64,000 bases of DNA from an uncultured Steroidobacter sp. (GCA_937864115.1 CALMII010000055.1:1-64000); one strand, 5' to 3'. Shown: positions 1 to 8,534, counted from the first letter of the stretch. Program-made: numbers and translations. Notes: generated from the sequence alone by a model not told the origin.

Positions 1-39
1 CTCCCCTCGCTGGGGGATCTCCGGCTCGCTTCGCGCGCC

Positions 40-60
40 TCCTCCCCGCTACGCGGAGGA
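40..60. repeat. Short GC-rich hairpin
   Basis: A 21-bp inverted repeat, TCCTC/GAGGA arms with a CCGC-TAC-GCGG centre. It resembles the CTCC-CGC-GGGGGAGGG hairpins at 42105, 50446 and 61741. No gene is visible in bases 1-158. Confidence 0.5.
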
Positions 61-113
61 AGGGACGCTCGATTCGATCTCATCTCAATCCTTTGGCGCT
101 TAATGCAGTGCCA

Positions 114-150
114 TGGGGCTTCAGCCGGCCTCTGAGGAGTCAGGCTTCAG
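114..150. repeat. Partial REP-like two-hairpin element
   Basis: Contains the degraded core GGGGCTTCAGCCGGCC followed by GTCAGGCTTCAG. It is a truncated copy of the element described fully at 1055-1113. It lies just past the stop of the first SDR gene and could act as its transcription end or mRNA stabiliser. Confidence 0.5.
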
Positions 151-158
151 TATCGTCA

Positions 159-962
159 TCACACCGCGAAGCTGTAACCGCCGTTCACGGGGTACGTCTG
201 TCCCGTGATCCACGAGGCCGCGTCGGAACACAGGAACAACGTCATCATCGCCACGTCATCGGGCTTGCCGAGGCGGCGGATGACGTATTGCGAGAGCATC
301 GCTTTCGCGCGATCGCTGGCGAGAAACTGCTGCATGGCCTCGGCATCGAACGGCGGTTCGAGCGCGGAGAGCGAGATGGCATTGCAGGTGATGCCGAAGC
401 GGCCGGCTTCGCGCGCGATGGCGCGAACGAATCCTGCGGCGCCGGCCTTCGCAGCAGCGTAGGCCGCGAGCCGCACCTGGCCGATGCGGCCGGCGTCGGA
501 GACGATCGTGACGATGCGTCCTTTTTTCTGCGCCGTCATGCCCGGCAACGCGGCGTGACAGCAGTTCATGACGCCGCGCAGGTTGGTGTGGAAATAGCGA
601 TCCCACTCGTCGGGCTGCGTCTCCCAGAACATGGGTGAGGAACCGATCGCTGCATTGGGCCCGGCATTGCCGGCGTTGTTCACGAGCAATGTGATGGGGC
701 CGAGTGTTTCCGTGGCTGTGCGAACCGCTGCGGTGACGGCGGCGTGATCGCCCACGTCGCAGGGCACGGCGAGCGCGCGAACGCCGAGAGCTTCGATTTC
801 TGCGACGACGGCCGCGGCGCGCTCGGGCACGAAATCATTGACGGCAATGCCGCCGGCATTGTGATGCGTGAGAGTCAGTGCGATGCCGCGGCCCGCGCCC
901 TGGCCGGCGCCGGTGACGAAGGCGATCTGGCCGCCGAGATCGAGCGGGTCGTTGCCGATCAT
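159..962 (-). CDS. Short-chain dehydrogenase/reductase (SDR)
   Basis: A 267-residue classical SDR, predicted to be a cytosolic NAD(P)-dependent oxidoreductase of a hydroxyl or keto group. The cofactor glycine motif is TGAGQGAGRG near residue 18. NNAGNAG follows near residue 94, and the catalytic region has a Ser in IVSDAG and the pair YAAAK. The C-terminus PVNGGYSFAV is typical of the family. The start ATG at 962 gives the usual SDR N-terminus (LDLGGQIAFVTGAG). The gene is alone on its strand, with a repeat downstream and another in the gap to the metallo-hydrolase. Substrate cannot be inferred; other SDRs in the window share only the fold motifs. Confidence 0.85.
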   Translation of the reverse strand: MIGNDPLDLGGQIAFVTGAGQGAGRGIALTLTHHNAGGIAVNDFVPERAAAVVAEIEALGVRALAVPCDVGDHAAVTAAVRTATETLGPITLLVNNAGNAGPNAAIGSSPMFWETQPDEWDRYFHTNLRGVMNCCHAALPGMTAQKKGRIVTIVSDAGRIGQVRLAAYAAAKAGAAGFVRAIAREAGRFGITCNAISLSALEPPFDAEAMQQFLASDRAKAMLSQYVIRRLGKPDDVAMMTLFLCSDAASWITGQTYPVNGGYSFAV

Positions 963-1054
963 CTGTCCCCCCAGTTCTCCAATACTTCAATAGGCTCAAT
1001 ATCCGGGGATCGCCGCCCGGATGGCAATCGGTGAATCGCCGCTTCGCCCTCTTC

Positions 1055-1113
1055 CTGTAGGTCAGGCTTTAGCCTGACTTCCGAAGAAGAGCCGGCTGAA
1101 GCCGGCCCCACAG
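1055..1113. repeat. REP-like two-hairpin element (full copy)
   Basis: Reference copy of a repeat family in this window. It starts CTGTAGG, forms a first stem TCAGGCTTTAGCCTGA, has a short spacer, then a second stem GCCGGCTGAAGCCGGC, and ends CCCCACAG. The two ends are near inverted repeats (CTGTAGG against CTGTGGGG). It lies between genes 159-962 and 1133-2383. Confidence 0.85.
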
Positions 1114-1132
1114 GAAGAGAGGAATTCCCCTC

Positions 1133-2383
1133 TCAAACCTTCGCCAGCGCCGCCTCCACCGCTGCGATCTCCGACCTCAGCCACATGGTCTCGCTCAGGT
1201 TCGAGCCGCCAGACTCCCTGAGCAGTTGCTGCAACGCATCCTTCTTCACTGCCAGCGACTCCGCATGCACCGGCTCGACGCCCAGCGCCACATCGAGCAG
1301 ATGCAGCGCTTCGAGCGCGCGGCCTTCCTCCAGCTTTTTTCTGGCGCGCAAGGCGAGCGGCGCCGCGCCGCCGGCGAGTTCGACCAGATCGGCATCGATG
1401 CTGGAACGCGGCACGCCGTACAGCGACGTGGTCGAGTCGTAGTGAAACCAGCCCGAATACTCCTCCCAGATCGAACGCACGGCCCACGACACCTTGCCGT
1501 GGAATTCGCCGATCGCAAGCGGCGGCGGCAACCGGATCTCGCGCATCAGCGTGTTCACGTCCTTGCCGGCATTCATGCCGGCGATCACCGCGTCGTTCAC
1601 GAACGAAACGGCGGCGTGCATCTTGTCGAGCGCAGCCCGGATCGTGTCGGTGCCGCGGACCGGTTCGCCGTGACCGGTGATCAGCAGTTCCGCGCCCAGA
1701 TTGCGCACGAGGTCGAGCGAATGCAGATACCGCTGCACCAGTCGCGGCTTGTCGCCGCGCAGGGTGACGAGGTTCGGCATCGCCTGGAACACGGGGCCGA
1801 ACAGATTGCCCGTGAACACGATGCGTTCCTGCGGCAGCCACACGACGACCGAGTCGAGCGCTTCGCCGCCGGGTGTCGAGATCACCTCGAAGCGCCGGCC
1901 GCCCTGTTCGAACTCATGACGACGGTCGACGACCACGTCCGGCACGACTTCCGGCGGAGGCGGCGGCTGGCTGCCGCGATTCATGGTGCCGGCCCAGAGC
2001 CTGGCGGAGCGCCGTTTCAGATACGGGCCGAGATCGTCGAAGTAGCGCCAGGTCTGCACGAAACGCCGTTCCGCGATCACCTGCGTTCCCGGCTCGCGAA
2101 ACCCCGGCACGCCGCCGTAATGATCGGCATGCGCCTGCGTGAGGATGATCCGCCGCAGCGGCCCGGTGCGATGCGGTGCGAACAGCTTCCGGTTGCGCTC
2201 GATGTTGTCCATGAATCCGGTGTTGACCATCAGGTCGCCGTCGGCCGTCGTCACCAGGTAGGCGTTGGAAATGTCCTTCGCCATGAAAATGAAATCGGTG
2301 ATGCGCCCGGCGTCCTTCTGCTGATCGCCGGCGCGTACCAGGCTCGCGAGCAGCGGCTTGGCGTCGTTCGATTCAGTGCTCAT
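1133..2383 (-). CDS. MBL-fold hydrolase with alkyl-sulfatase-type dimerisation domain
   Basis: A 416-residue metallo-beta-lactamase-fold protein. The zinc motif HADHYGG is near residue 84, followed by TPGGEALD near 170 and TGHGEPV near 240. The second half carries a helical segment (SIWEEYSGWFHYDSTTSLYG, then a TPR-like ALEALHLLDVALGVEP stretch) that matches the dimerisation domain of BDS1/SdsA-type alkyl sulfatases. Those enzymes release sulfate from alkyl sulfates. This protein is shorter than SdsA-type enzymes (about 650 residues), appears to lack the C-terminal SCP2-like domain, and has no signal peptide, so a cytosolic hydrolase of uncertain substrate is safest. A nested hairpin repeat separates it from the upstream alcohol dehydrogenase. 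Confidence 0.8.
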   Translation of the reverse strand: MSTESNDAKPLLASLVRAGDQQKDAGRITDFIFMAKDISNAYLVTTADGDLMVNTGFMDNIERNRKLFAPHRTGPLRRIILTQAHADHYGGVPGFREPGTQVIAERRFVQTWRYFDDLGPYLKRRSARLWAGTMNRGSQPPPPPEVVPDVVVDRRHEFEQGGRRFEVISTPGGEALDSVVVWLPQERIVFTGNLFGPVFQAMPNLVTLRGDKPRLVQRYLHSLDLVRNLGAELLITGHGEPVRGTDTIRAALDKMHAAVSFVNDAVIAGMNAGKDVNTLMREIRLPPPLAIGEFHGKVSWAVRSIWEEYSGWFHYDSTTSLYGVPRSSIDADLVELAGGAAPLALRARKKLEEGRALEALHLLDVALGVEPVHAESLAVKKDALQQLLRESGGSNLSETMWLRSEIAAVEAALAKV

Positions 2384-2406
2384 ACCGTGGCTTCCAGAGA
2401 AGAAGA

Positions 2407-2590
2407 GATTTCACACGGAGATCACGGAGATCACGGAGACCGGAGAAGAGAAGAAGAATTTCCACGGGGGAGGAAGGGGAACACGGGGAGCACGGGGAAA
2501 GAAAATTTCTTTCTCTCAAGACCCCGTGTTCCCCGTGTCCCCCGTGGAAATATTCCGGCTCTTTGTCTTCGATCTTCGTGTGAAATCTTA
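2407..2590. repeat. Nested hairpin repeat (hairpin within hairpin)
   Basis: Outer arms are agatttcacacggagatcac (2407 on) and cttcgtgtgaaatctt (ending 2590). Inside lies a second independent hairpin with arms atttccacgggggagg (2458 on) and cccccgtggaaat (ending about 2552). Each arm is built from degenerate 9-10-bp tandem units (cacggagat; cacgggga). The outer family recurs at 7083-7239. Confidence 0.8.
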
Positions 2591-3595
2591 AAAATCGACC
2601 ATGACCTTCGCCGACTGCGGCGTACCGGCGACGTTGAATGCCTCCACCACTTTCTCGAACGGAAAGCGATGGCTGATGAGGCTGGCGACTTTGTCGCGCA
2701 GGCGCGGCAGGGCGGCGATCACGTCGGGCATTTCGTCGGGGTAGCCGACGGCGGTGGTGAGGGTCATCTCGGTGGTCAGCATCGCGCCGAGGTTCACTTC
2801 GACCGGCTTCATGTACGCGGCGGTGATGACCAGGCGCGAGTGATACTTCGCCATGCCGATGACGTCGGAGACGATGTTCGGCGCGCCGGCGGCATCGATG
2901 TACGCATCGGTGCCGACGCATTCGCGGCTGAAGACGCGCGCGGTGCCGTGCAGTTCGGTGAGGCGCGCACGCACGTCGTCTTTCGCGGGGTTCAGCACGG
3001 CGCGCGCGCCCAGCGCCTTCGCGCGTTCCAGGCGCTCGGGCGAGAGATCGAGCGCCACGACGTCGGTGACGCCGCGATCGACCAGCCACAGCACCATGCC
3101 CAGGCCGATCGGGCCGCAGCCGAAGACCACGGCCTTGTCGCCGGATTTCACCTGCATGCGGTTCACGCCGTGCAATGCCACCGCGAGCGGTTCGGTCATC
3201 GCGGCGATCTCGAACGGCAGGTCGTCGGGAATCGGCAGCAGGCTGTCGCCGACGCGCGCATCGCGCACCAGCAGTTCCTCGGTGAAGGCGCCTTCGGGGC
3301 CGCCGCTGCCGATGTAGCTCGGCGTCTTCATCGGATTGATGACGACGCGCTGGCCGACCGACACGTCCTTCACTGCATCGCCGACGGCGACGACTTCGCC
3401 CGCGGCTTCATGACCCAGTGGCGTGACGCCGCCGGGCTTGCGATGAATGCCGCCGATCTTGATGTAGCTCAGGTCCGAGCCGCACACGCCGCAGGCTTTC
3501 ACCTTGACGACGACATCCGATTTTCCCGGCGCCGGCGATTGATACGGGTCCAGGCGGAAATCGTTCACGCCGTGGATGTTGAGCATGTGTCCCAT
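2588..3595 (-). CDS. Zinc-dependent alcohol dehydrogenase (MDR superfamily)
   Basis: About 335 residues from ATG 3595; an upstream ATG at 3634 would overlap the preceding SDR and gives an untypical N-terminus. Catalytic-zinc features are KACGVCGSD and LGHEAAGEVVAVG. The dinucleotide motif is VFGCGPIGLG, followed by an acidic residue (VALDLS) suggesting NAD. The four-cysteine structural-zinc loop of classical ADHs is not visible after RVVINP. Family members oxidise secondary alcohols or polyols (threonine, sorbitol or butanediol dehydrogenase types). The start lies 16 bp after the SDR stop, so the pair is probably co-transcribed. Confidence 0.85.
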   Translation of the reverse strand: MGHMLNIHGVNDFRLDPYQSPAPGKSDVVVKVKACGVCGSDLSYIKIGGIHRKPGGVTPLGHEAAGEVVAVGDAVKDVSVGQRVVINPMKTPSYIGSGGPEGAFTEELLVRDARVGDSLLPIPDDLPFEIAAMTEPLAVALHGVNRMQVKSGDKAVVFGCGPIGLGMVLWLVDRGVTDVVALDLSPERLERAKALGARAVLNPAKDDVRARLTELHGTARVFSRECVGTDAYIDAAGAPNIVSDVIGMAKYHSRLVITAAYMKPVEVNLGAMLTTEMTLTTAVGYPDEMPDVIAALPRLRDKVASLISHRFPFEKVVEAFNVAGTPQSAKVMVDF

Positions 3596-3611
3596 GGCAG
3601 CGCTCCGGACC

Positions 3612-4397
3612 TTACAGGTTGATGAGCGAGGCACCGTCGATGACGAGGGTGTCGCCGGTGTGGAACGAGGAGGCGTCGCTGCAGAGATAGGCGGCGATGC
3701 CTTCGAAGTCCGCCGCGTAGCCGGGGCGCGGGATCGGCGTCTTCGAGGCGAAGTACTTGTCGACGGGGCTGAGCTCGGCGGACTCGCCGGTCATGCCGGT
3801 CTTGATGTAGCCGGGCGCCACCGTGTTGGCGCGGATGCCGTACTTGCCGAACTCGACGGCCATGCAGCGCACTGCCGCGCCCATCGCCGCTTTCGATGCG
3901 GCGTAGGGAATCTTGCCGGGCAGGCCTTTGAACATGGACAGGCTGCCGCAGAAGATCAGCGAACCGCCGGGGTCGCCGGCCTCGGCGCGCTTCACCATGT
4001 GACGCGCCGCTTCGCGCAGCGTGTAGAGCGAGCCGTGCAGGCTGACGTCGAGGAAGGAGAGATAGTCCTTGCTCGATTGTTCCAGCGTGCCGTTGCGCGG
4101 CGGCGGCAGGCCGGCGTTGGCGATGGCGCAGTCGATGCGGCCGAACTGTTTGATCACGCCGTCATAGGCCGCAATGATCTGGTCCTCGGAGGCGACGTCG
4201 ACCTGCTGCGCCAGCACTTTCGCGCCCAGCGCTTCGAGCTCCTGTTTCGCCGCTGCATTCTTTTCGGCGTTGCGGCCCCAGATGACCACGCTGCCGCCCT
4301 GCCTGGCGATGCCGCGCGCGAAGCCCAGCCCCAGACCGCTGTTGCCGCCGCTGATGACGGCGACCTTGCCCGTCAGATCGAACAGTCCCCTGGTCAT
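3612..4397 (-). CDS. SDR family oxidoreductase
   Basis: 261 residues. The start ATG at 4397 is chosen because it is preceded by a good ribosome site (GAGGGAG) and gives the canonical N-terminus MTRGLFDLTGKVAVISGG. The cofactor motif is GGNSGLGLG, followed by NAGLP. The catalytic Ser lies in FCGSLSM and the YxxxK is YAASK. VAPGYIKTGM follows the active site. It is followed closely by the zinc alcohol dehydrogenase, so the two may act on successive oxidation steps. The substrate is unknown. Confidence 0.85.
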   Translation of the reverse strand: MTRGLFDLTGKVAVISGGNSGLGLGFARGIARQGGSVVIWGRNAEKNAAAKQELEALGAKVLAQQVDVASEDQIIAAYDGVIKQFGRIDCAIANAGLPPPRNGTLEQSSKDYLSFLDVSLHGSLYTLREAARHMVKRAEAGDPGGSLIFCGSLSMFKGLPGKIPYAASKAAMGAAVRCMAVEFGKYGIRANTVAPGYIKTGMTGESAELSPVDKYFASKTPIPRPGYAADFEGIAAYLCSDASSFHTGDTLVIDGASLINL

Positions 4398-4545
4398 GAT
4401 TCTCCCTCGCTGGAATGCCGATACTGCCGTCAAGTGTGGCCAGCCCGGCCGGTGTCGACAACGACAAAGACTGTCGATGGCGGGCCGCAGTGATGCGACA
4501 GGGACCTCGATGTGCCTGCGCTGCACCGAGGTTGATTCATCCTGT

Positions 4546-4602
4546 TGTGGGGCCGGCTTCAGCCGGCCTTCTTGAGAAGTCAGGCTGAAGCCTGACCTAC
4601 AG
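4546..4602. repeat. REP-like two-hairpin element
   Basis: Same family as 1055-1113, opposite orientation: TGTGGGGCCGGCTTCAGCC first, then TCAGGCTGAAGCCTGA and CCTACAG. It lies between the SDR at 3612 and the truncated cysNC gene. Confidence 0.85.
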
Positions 4603-4622
4603 TCAGAGCCGGGACCAGACTG

Positions 4623-5786
4623 TCAGCATTGCGGAATCAGCATCGCCACGATCGCCTCTGCCGCCTGCTCCGGCGTCATCTGCGTCGTATCGATGCGCAG
4701 CTCGGGCGCCTCCGGTCTCTCGTACGGACTGTCGATGCCGGTGAAATTCTTCAACTGCCCCGACCGCGCCTTCCTGTAGAGCCCCTTCACATCGCGCGCT
4801 TCGGCCTGCGCCAGCGGCGTATCGACGAACACTTCGTGGAACTCGCCCTCGCGGATCATCTGCCGCACCATCTTGCGCTCGGCGCGGAACGGCGAAATGA
4901 ACGCGGTGATGACGATCAGGCCCGCATCCGTCATGAGCTTCGCGACTTCGCCGACGCGACGGATGTTCTCGACGCGATCGGCATCGGTGAAACCGAGATC
5001 CTTGTTGAGGCCATGACGCACGTTGTCGCCGTCGAGCAGGAACGTGTGACGGTTCATGCGCGCCAGCTTCTTCTCGACCAGGTTCGCGATCGTCGACTTG
5101 CCCGCGCCAGACAGGCCCGTCAGCCAGAGTACGCCGGGCTTCTGGTTCTTGAGGCCTGCGTGATACTCGCGGGTGATGTCCGTGGCCTGCCAGTGCACGT
5201 TCTGCGCGCGACGCAGCGCGAAATGGATCATGCCGGCCGCGACGGTCGCGTTCGACATCTTGTCGATGAGGATGAAGCCGCCGAGGTTGCGGTTGTCGTC
5301 GTACGGCTCGAACGGAATCTGGCGATCCGTGGCGAGTGTCGCGACGCCGATGGCATTGAGATCGAGCGTCTTCGCGGCGAGGTGCTCCATCGTGTTGACG
5401 CTGACCTGGTACTTCGGCGCATGCACGGTGGCCGTGACGGTCTGTGCGCCGATCTTCAGCCAGTACGGCCGGCCCGGCAGCATTTCGTTCTCGTCCATCC
5501 ACACGAGGGTCGCTTCGAACTGATCGGCCGACTGCACCGGATCGCTGGCGAGCGCGATCACGTCGCCGCGCGAGCAGTCGATCTCGTCGGCGAAGCAGAT
5601 CGTCACCGACTGGCCGGCCACGGCTTCCGGCAGATCGCCGTCGAGCGTCACGATGCGCGTGACGGTGGAAGTCTTGCCGGAGGGCAGCACGCGAACCGCA
5701 TCGCCCGGTTTCACCGTGCCGCTCGATACCAGGCCCGAAAAGCCGCGGAAATCCAGGTTCGGGCGATTCACCCATTGCACGGCCAT
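4623..5786 (-). CDS. cysC: Truncated CysNC: CysN C-terminal barrels fused to APS kinase, GTPase domain missing
   Basis: 387 residues. The first 190 or so match CysN only from its second domain on (AVQWVNRPNLDFRGFSG, then VLPSGKTSTVTRIVTLDGD, and RGDVIAL). The N-terminal GTPase domain with its P-loop and G motifs is absent. The rest is a complete APS kinase: P-loop GLSGAGKST, DGDNVRHGLNKDLGF, and FISPFRAER. APS kinase phosphorylates adenylyl sulfate to PAPS, the donor used by sulfotransferases such as the one at 7361. There is no ribosome site before ATG 5786. The codons just upstream (TPFR) still match CysN, and further upstream lies a cysD start remnant, so this is a deletion product. The kinase domain may still be active; the sulfurylase GTPase function is lost. 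No other cysD or cysN is in the window. Confidence 0.85.
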   Translation of the reverse strand: MAVQWVNRPNLDFRGFSGLVSSGTVKPGDAVRVLPSGKTSTVTRIVTLDGDLPEAVAGQSVTICFADEIDCSRGDVIALASDPVQSADQFEATLVWMDENEMLPGRPYWLKIGAQTVTATVHAPKYQVSVNTMEHLAAKTLDLNAIGVATLATDRQIPFEPYDDNRNLGGFILIDKMSNATVAAGMIHFALRRAQNVHWQATDITREYHAGLKNQKPGVLWLTGLSGAGKSTIANLVEKKLARMNRHTFLLDGDNVRHGLNKDLGFTDADRVENIRRVGEVAKLMTDAGLIVITAFISPFRAERKMVRQMIREGEFHEVFVDTPLAQAEARDVKGLYRKARSGQLKNFTGIDSPYERPEAPELRIDTTQMTPEQAAEAIVAMLIPQC

Positions 5787-5836
5787 GCGGAACGGCGTTC
5801 GAGATGCGTGAGCTTGCGGCGCACGGCGGCGTTCAT
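5768..5836 (-). pseudogene. cysD: cysD N-terminal remnant at deletion junction
   Basis: A 22-codon frame reading MNAAVRRKLTHLERRSAW, preceded by a GGAGTGA ribosome site. MN..RRKLTHLER is how many CysD (sulfate adenylyltransferase subunit 2) proteins begin. The reading then breaks and the CysN sequence TPFRMAVQWVNRP appears in another frame. The simplest reading is one deletion from about cysD codon 14 to the end of the CysN GTPase domain. Translation of this short frame overlaps the ATG of the truncated cysNC and could allow reinitiation there. Confidence 0.65.
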
Positions 5837-5853
5837 GTCATTCACTCCGTAGG

Positions 5854-5931
5854 CTGTGGGGCCGGCTTCAGCCGGCCTTGAGAAGCCAGGCTGTGACCGA
5901 AGGGAATCCCACGGGAAAGCCTGACCCACAG
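5854..5931. repeat. REP-like element, long-loop variant
   Basis: TGTGGGGCCGGCTTCAGCC stem, then a variant second stem in which the usual short loop is replaced by about 25 bases (gaccgaagggaatcccacgg). The same variant occurs inverted at 15275-15353. It lies immediately upstream of the cysD remnant. Confidence 0.8.
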
Positions 5932-6211
5932 GAAGAAGGTCACTTTCGATTACAGAGGAACGACCCGCAACGCGGGTCACTGTTGAGGAAAGGCCGGAAT
6001 GCTGCATTCCGGCCGCGCGGAGTAGCACGTCCTCCGCCGTCTCGTTCGGCACAGCAGTCGCGGCAACTCGCCACGCTGTCGAATCCGGGCCGGAATCTGT
6101 CGGCTGAGGTCAAGGAAATGCCGGGAAAAGCGGCTGTCCCGGATGCCTGATCTGAGCGATATTGCGTCATCGCCGGCACAGACCGGCGGGCTGGAATGAG
6201 GGGGCAGTCCC
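5932..6211. other. Intergenic region with GC palindromes upstream of araC-type gene
   Basis: No gene is visible. It contains ACCCGCAACGCGGGT (about 5963-5977) and a 23-bp near-perfect palindrome GGCCGGAATG-CTG-CATTCCGGCC at 5992-6014. Either could be a hairpin or regulator site. The AraC-type gene's ribosome site AGGGGG lies at the right end. Confidence 0.4.
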
Positions 6212-7072
6212 GTGAGCCACGCACGACCGACGGTGACCATCGACGCGGAAGTCCGCGTGCCGACCATGACGGCGCAGCTCGCCTGCTTCCATGTGCTCGA
6301 ACCGACGGACAGCGTGCTGCGCCTGCAGGACGATTACCGGCTCGACTTCTGTCTCAACCCGCGTCCGCGCAACACGCGCGGCTGCTATCGCGAACACTGG
6401 AGTCAGCACCGCTTCGAACGCATCGGCAACGTGTTCCTGCTGCCGCCGCAGGAAACCATGCAGGTCTCCACCAGCGGCGGCGCGCCGCAGGGCTCGCTGG
6501 TGTGTCACATCCATGCCGAGGCGATGCGGCAGTGGTTCGAAGGCGATCTCGAATGGACCGACCGCCGTCTCGAAGCCAGCCTCGATCTCGGCGACGCCAA
6601 CATCCGCAATCTGCTGACGCGGCTGACGGATGAACTGCGGCACCCCGGCTTCGCCAGCGAAATGCTGGTGGAACTGATCGCCGGCCAGGTCGCGATCGAA
6701 ATCGCACGCTACTGTGCTTCGATCCATGAGGGCCCGGCGGTCGGCGGCCTCGCGGTATGGCGGTTGCGTCGCATCGACGAGCGCCTGCGCGAAATCCGCG
6801 AGGCGCCGACGCTGATGGAGCTGGCGACGCTGTGCAATCTGTCCGTACGGCAGCTGACACGCGGCTTCCGCGTCAGTCGCGGCCATTCCATCGGCGAGCA
6901 CGTCGCACAGGCGCGCATCGATCACGCGAAGCGCATGCTGGCGACGGAGCAGAGCGTCAAATCCATTGCGTATTCGCTGGGGTTCGCCTCGCCGTCGAGT
7001 TTCTCGTTCGCGTTCCGTCGCGCCACAGGGCGCACGCCGTGTGAATTCCGGCAGCGCCTGGCGCTGTCCTGA
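6212..7072 (+). CDS. AraC-family transcriptional regulator
   Basis: 286 residues starting at GTG 6212 with AGGGGG about 7 bp upstream. The N-terminal 170 residues form a divergent sensing or dimerisation domain. The C-terminal 100 residues carry the double helix-turn-helix: first helix pair in APTLMELATLCNLSVRQLTRGF, second in QSVKSIAYSLGFASPSSFSF, followed by RRATGRTPCEFRQ, the family signature. It probably controls a neighbouring catabolic or modification gene; the sulfotransferase gene directly downstream on the same strand is the closest candidate, though a nested hairpin separates them. The ligand is unknown. Confidence 0.85.
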   Translation: MSHARPTVTIDAEVRVPTMTAQLACFHVLEPTDSVLRLQDDYRLDFCLNPRPRNTRGCYREHWSQHRFERIGNVFLLPPQETMQVSTSGGAPQGSLVCHIHAEAMRQWFEGDLEWTDRRLEASLDLGDANIRNLLTRLTDELRHPGFASEMLVELIAGQVAIEIARYCASIHEGPAVGGLAVWRLRRIDERLREIREAPTLMELATLCNLSVRQLTRGFRVSRGHSIGEHVAQARIDHAKRMLATEQSVKSIAYSLGFASPSSFSFAFRRATGRTPCEFRQRLALS

Positions 7073-7082
7073 GGGAAGAAGG

Positions 7083-7239
7083 TTTCACACGGAGATCACG
7101 GAGTTCACGGAGGTCCGAGAAGAGAAGAATTTCACACAGAGAACACAGAGAAAGAAAGATCCGATCTGACGATTCTCCTCTGTGCTCTCTGTGAAATTCT
7201 TGATCTTCTCCGTGGTCTCCGTGATCTCCGTGTGAAATC
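7083..7239. repeat. Nested hairpin repeat
   Basis: Outer arms: tttcacacggagatcacgga (7083 on) and ccgtgatctccgtgtgaaat (ending 7239). Inner hairpin: aatttcacacagagaacaca (7128 on) against ctctgtgaaattct (ending 7200). The outer family is the one at 2407-2590. It fills most of the gap before the sulfotransferase gene. Confidence 0.85.
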
Positions 7240-7360
7240 TGGGCTCTTCCCGCGGCCCGTTCGCAACACTGCGGCCCGTCGCACAAAGAAAACCTCGTTG
7301 CGGCTGCGGCGAACGGGGCAGAAGATGCCCCGACTCAATGCTCATCCGACGGGGGACGAC

Positions 7361-8518
7361 ATGGCGCAGCAGTTCAACGCCGCTGACCTGATTGCCGAAG
7401 CGCGGCGCACGACCGGACTGGAACGCTTCGACAGCGAGAGTTTCCGCGAAGGCCTCGACGTTCTTCTCGCCGACGCCAGCCAGGTCGACTATCCGGAGCA
7501 GGGCGCGCAGCGCTTCCGCGCGACGATGGTGGCGGCGCTCGCGAATCGACTCCAAGCGACGGCGTATCTCGATCAGCATCCCGAACTGCTGCAGCGTCCG
7601 ATCGAACGGCCCGTGTTCGTGTTCGGCGTGCCGCGTACCGGCACGACGCTGCTGAGCAATCTGCTGGCCGCCGATCCGGCGCGACGCTCGCCACTCACGT
7701 GGGAAATCGACGATCCGGTGCCGCCGCCGAGCACCGCCACGCTCTACAACGATCCGCGTGCGCTCGCCCGGCTGGAGATGGAGCGCAAGATGCTCGCGGC
7801 GCGGCCCGAGATGGGCAAGTACTACCGCAACTCGGCGATCTATCCGAACGAGTGCATGTTCTTCATCAATTCCGATTTCAAGGCATTGATGTGGGAATCG
7901 CGCGGGCGCCTGCCGAACTATCGCGACTACCTGTTCGGCAACGACATCGACCTGACTTCGACCTACCGGTATCACAAGCGCTTCCTGCAGCTGTTGCAGG
8001 CCGATGCGCCCGGCATCTGGAATCTCAAGATGCCGTCGCACGCGCTGTATCTCGACACGCTGCTCGAGGTCTACCCCGATGCACGCCTGGTGTGGACGCA
8101 TCGCGATCCGCTCACCGCGACGGGTTCGTTCTGCAGCCTGCTGTCGCTGGCGCACATGGGATTCCTCGGCAAGGTCGATACCGAATGGCTGGGCGAGGAC
8201 TGTTCGTATCAGGCCGTCGAACACGCCAGCCGCATCATGGATACGCGCGCACGCATCGGTCACGACCGCATCATCGACGTGCACTACGCCGACCTGATGC
8301 GCAATCCGCTGCCGACCATGCGCACGCTGTACCAGGCGCTCGGCGACGCGTTCACGCCAGCCGCCGAAGCCGCAATGACGGCGTGGCTCGACGACAATCC
8401 GCAGGACAAGTTCGGCCGGCACGAATACAAGCTGGCGCAGTACAACCTGACCCCGGACAAGTTGCGCGGCATGTTCGAGCGCTATCTGTCGGCGTACGAC
8501 GTCGAGGCGGAAGGCTGA
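7361..8518 (+). CDS. PAPS-dependent sulfotransferase family protein
   Basis: 385 residues from ATG 7361, which has a strong GGGGGA site; ATGs further upstream (7232, 7325) lie in or next to the hairpin repeat and are less likely. The 5-prime-phosphosulfate loop is PVFVFGVPRTGTTLLSNLLA near residue 84. IWNLKMPSHALYLDTL and VWTHRDP (near 244) match the 3-prime-phosphate binding region of Sulfotransfer_3-type proteins. The family transfers sulfate from PAPS to hydroxyl groups of small molecules or glycans. The nearby APS kinase fragment would make PAPS. The acceptor is unknown. Confidence 0.8.
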   Translation: MAQQFNAADLIAEARRTTGLERFDSESFREGLDVLLADASQVDYPEQGAQRFRATMVAALANRLQATAYLDQHPELLQRPIERPVFVFGVPRTGTTLLSNLLAADPARRSPLTWEIDDPVPPPSTATLYNDPRALARLEMERKMLAARPEMGKYYRNSAIYPNECMFFINSDFKALMWESRGRLPNYRDYLFGNDIDLTSTYRYHKRFLQLLQADAPGIWNLKMPSHALYLDTLLEVYPDARLVWTHRDPLTATGSFCSLLSLAHMGFLGKVDTEWLGEDCSYQAVEHASRIMDTRARIGHDRIIDVHYADLMRNPLPTMRTLYQALGDAFTPAAEAAMTAWLDDNPQDKFGRHEYKLAQYNLTPDKLRGMFERYLSAYDVEAEG

Positions 8519-8534
8519 GGTTCAGAGAAGAGCG

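Noticed and set aside
1226..3622. 798-codon open frame on the plus strand
   Set aside because: It runs antisense to the MBL hydrolase and zinc alcohol dehydrogenase, is rich in Arg and His as expected for a shadow frame in GC-rich DNA, and shows no domain.
5963..6014. GC palindromes as AraC operators
   Set aside because: AraC-type sites are usually direct repeats. The palindromes may simply be hairpins, so they are only noted as an intergenic feature.
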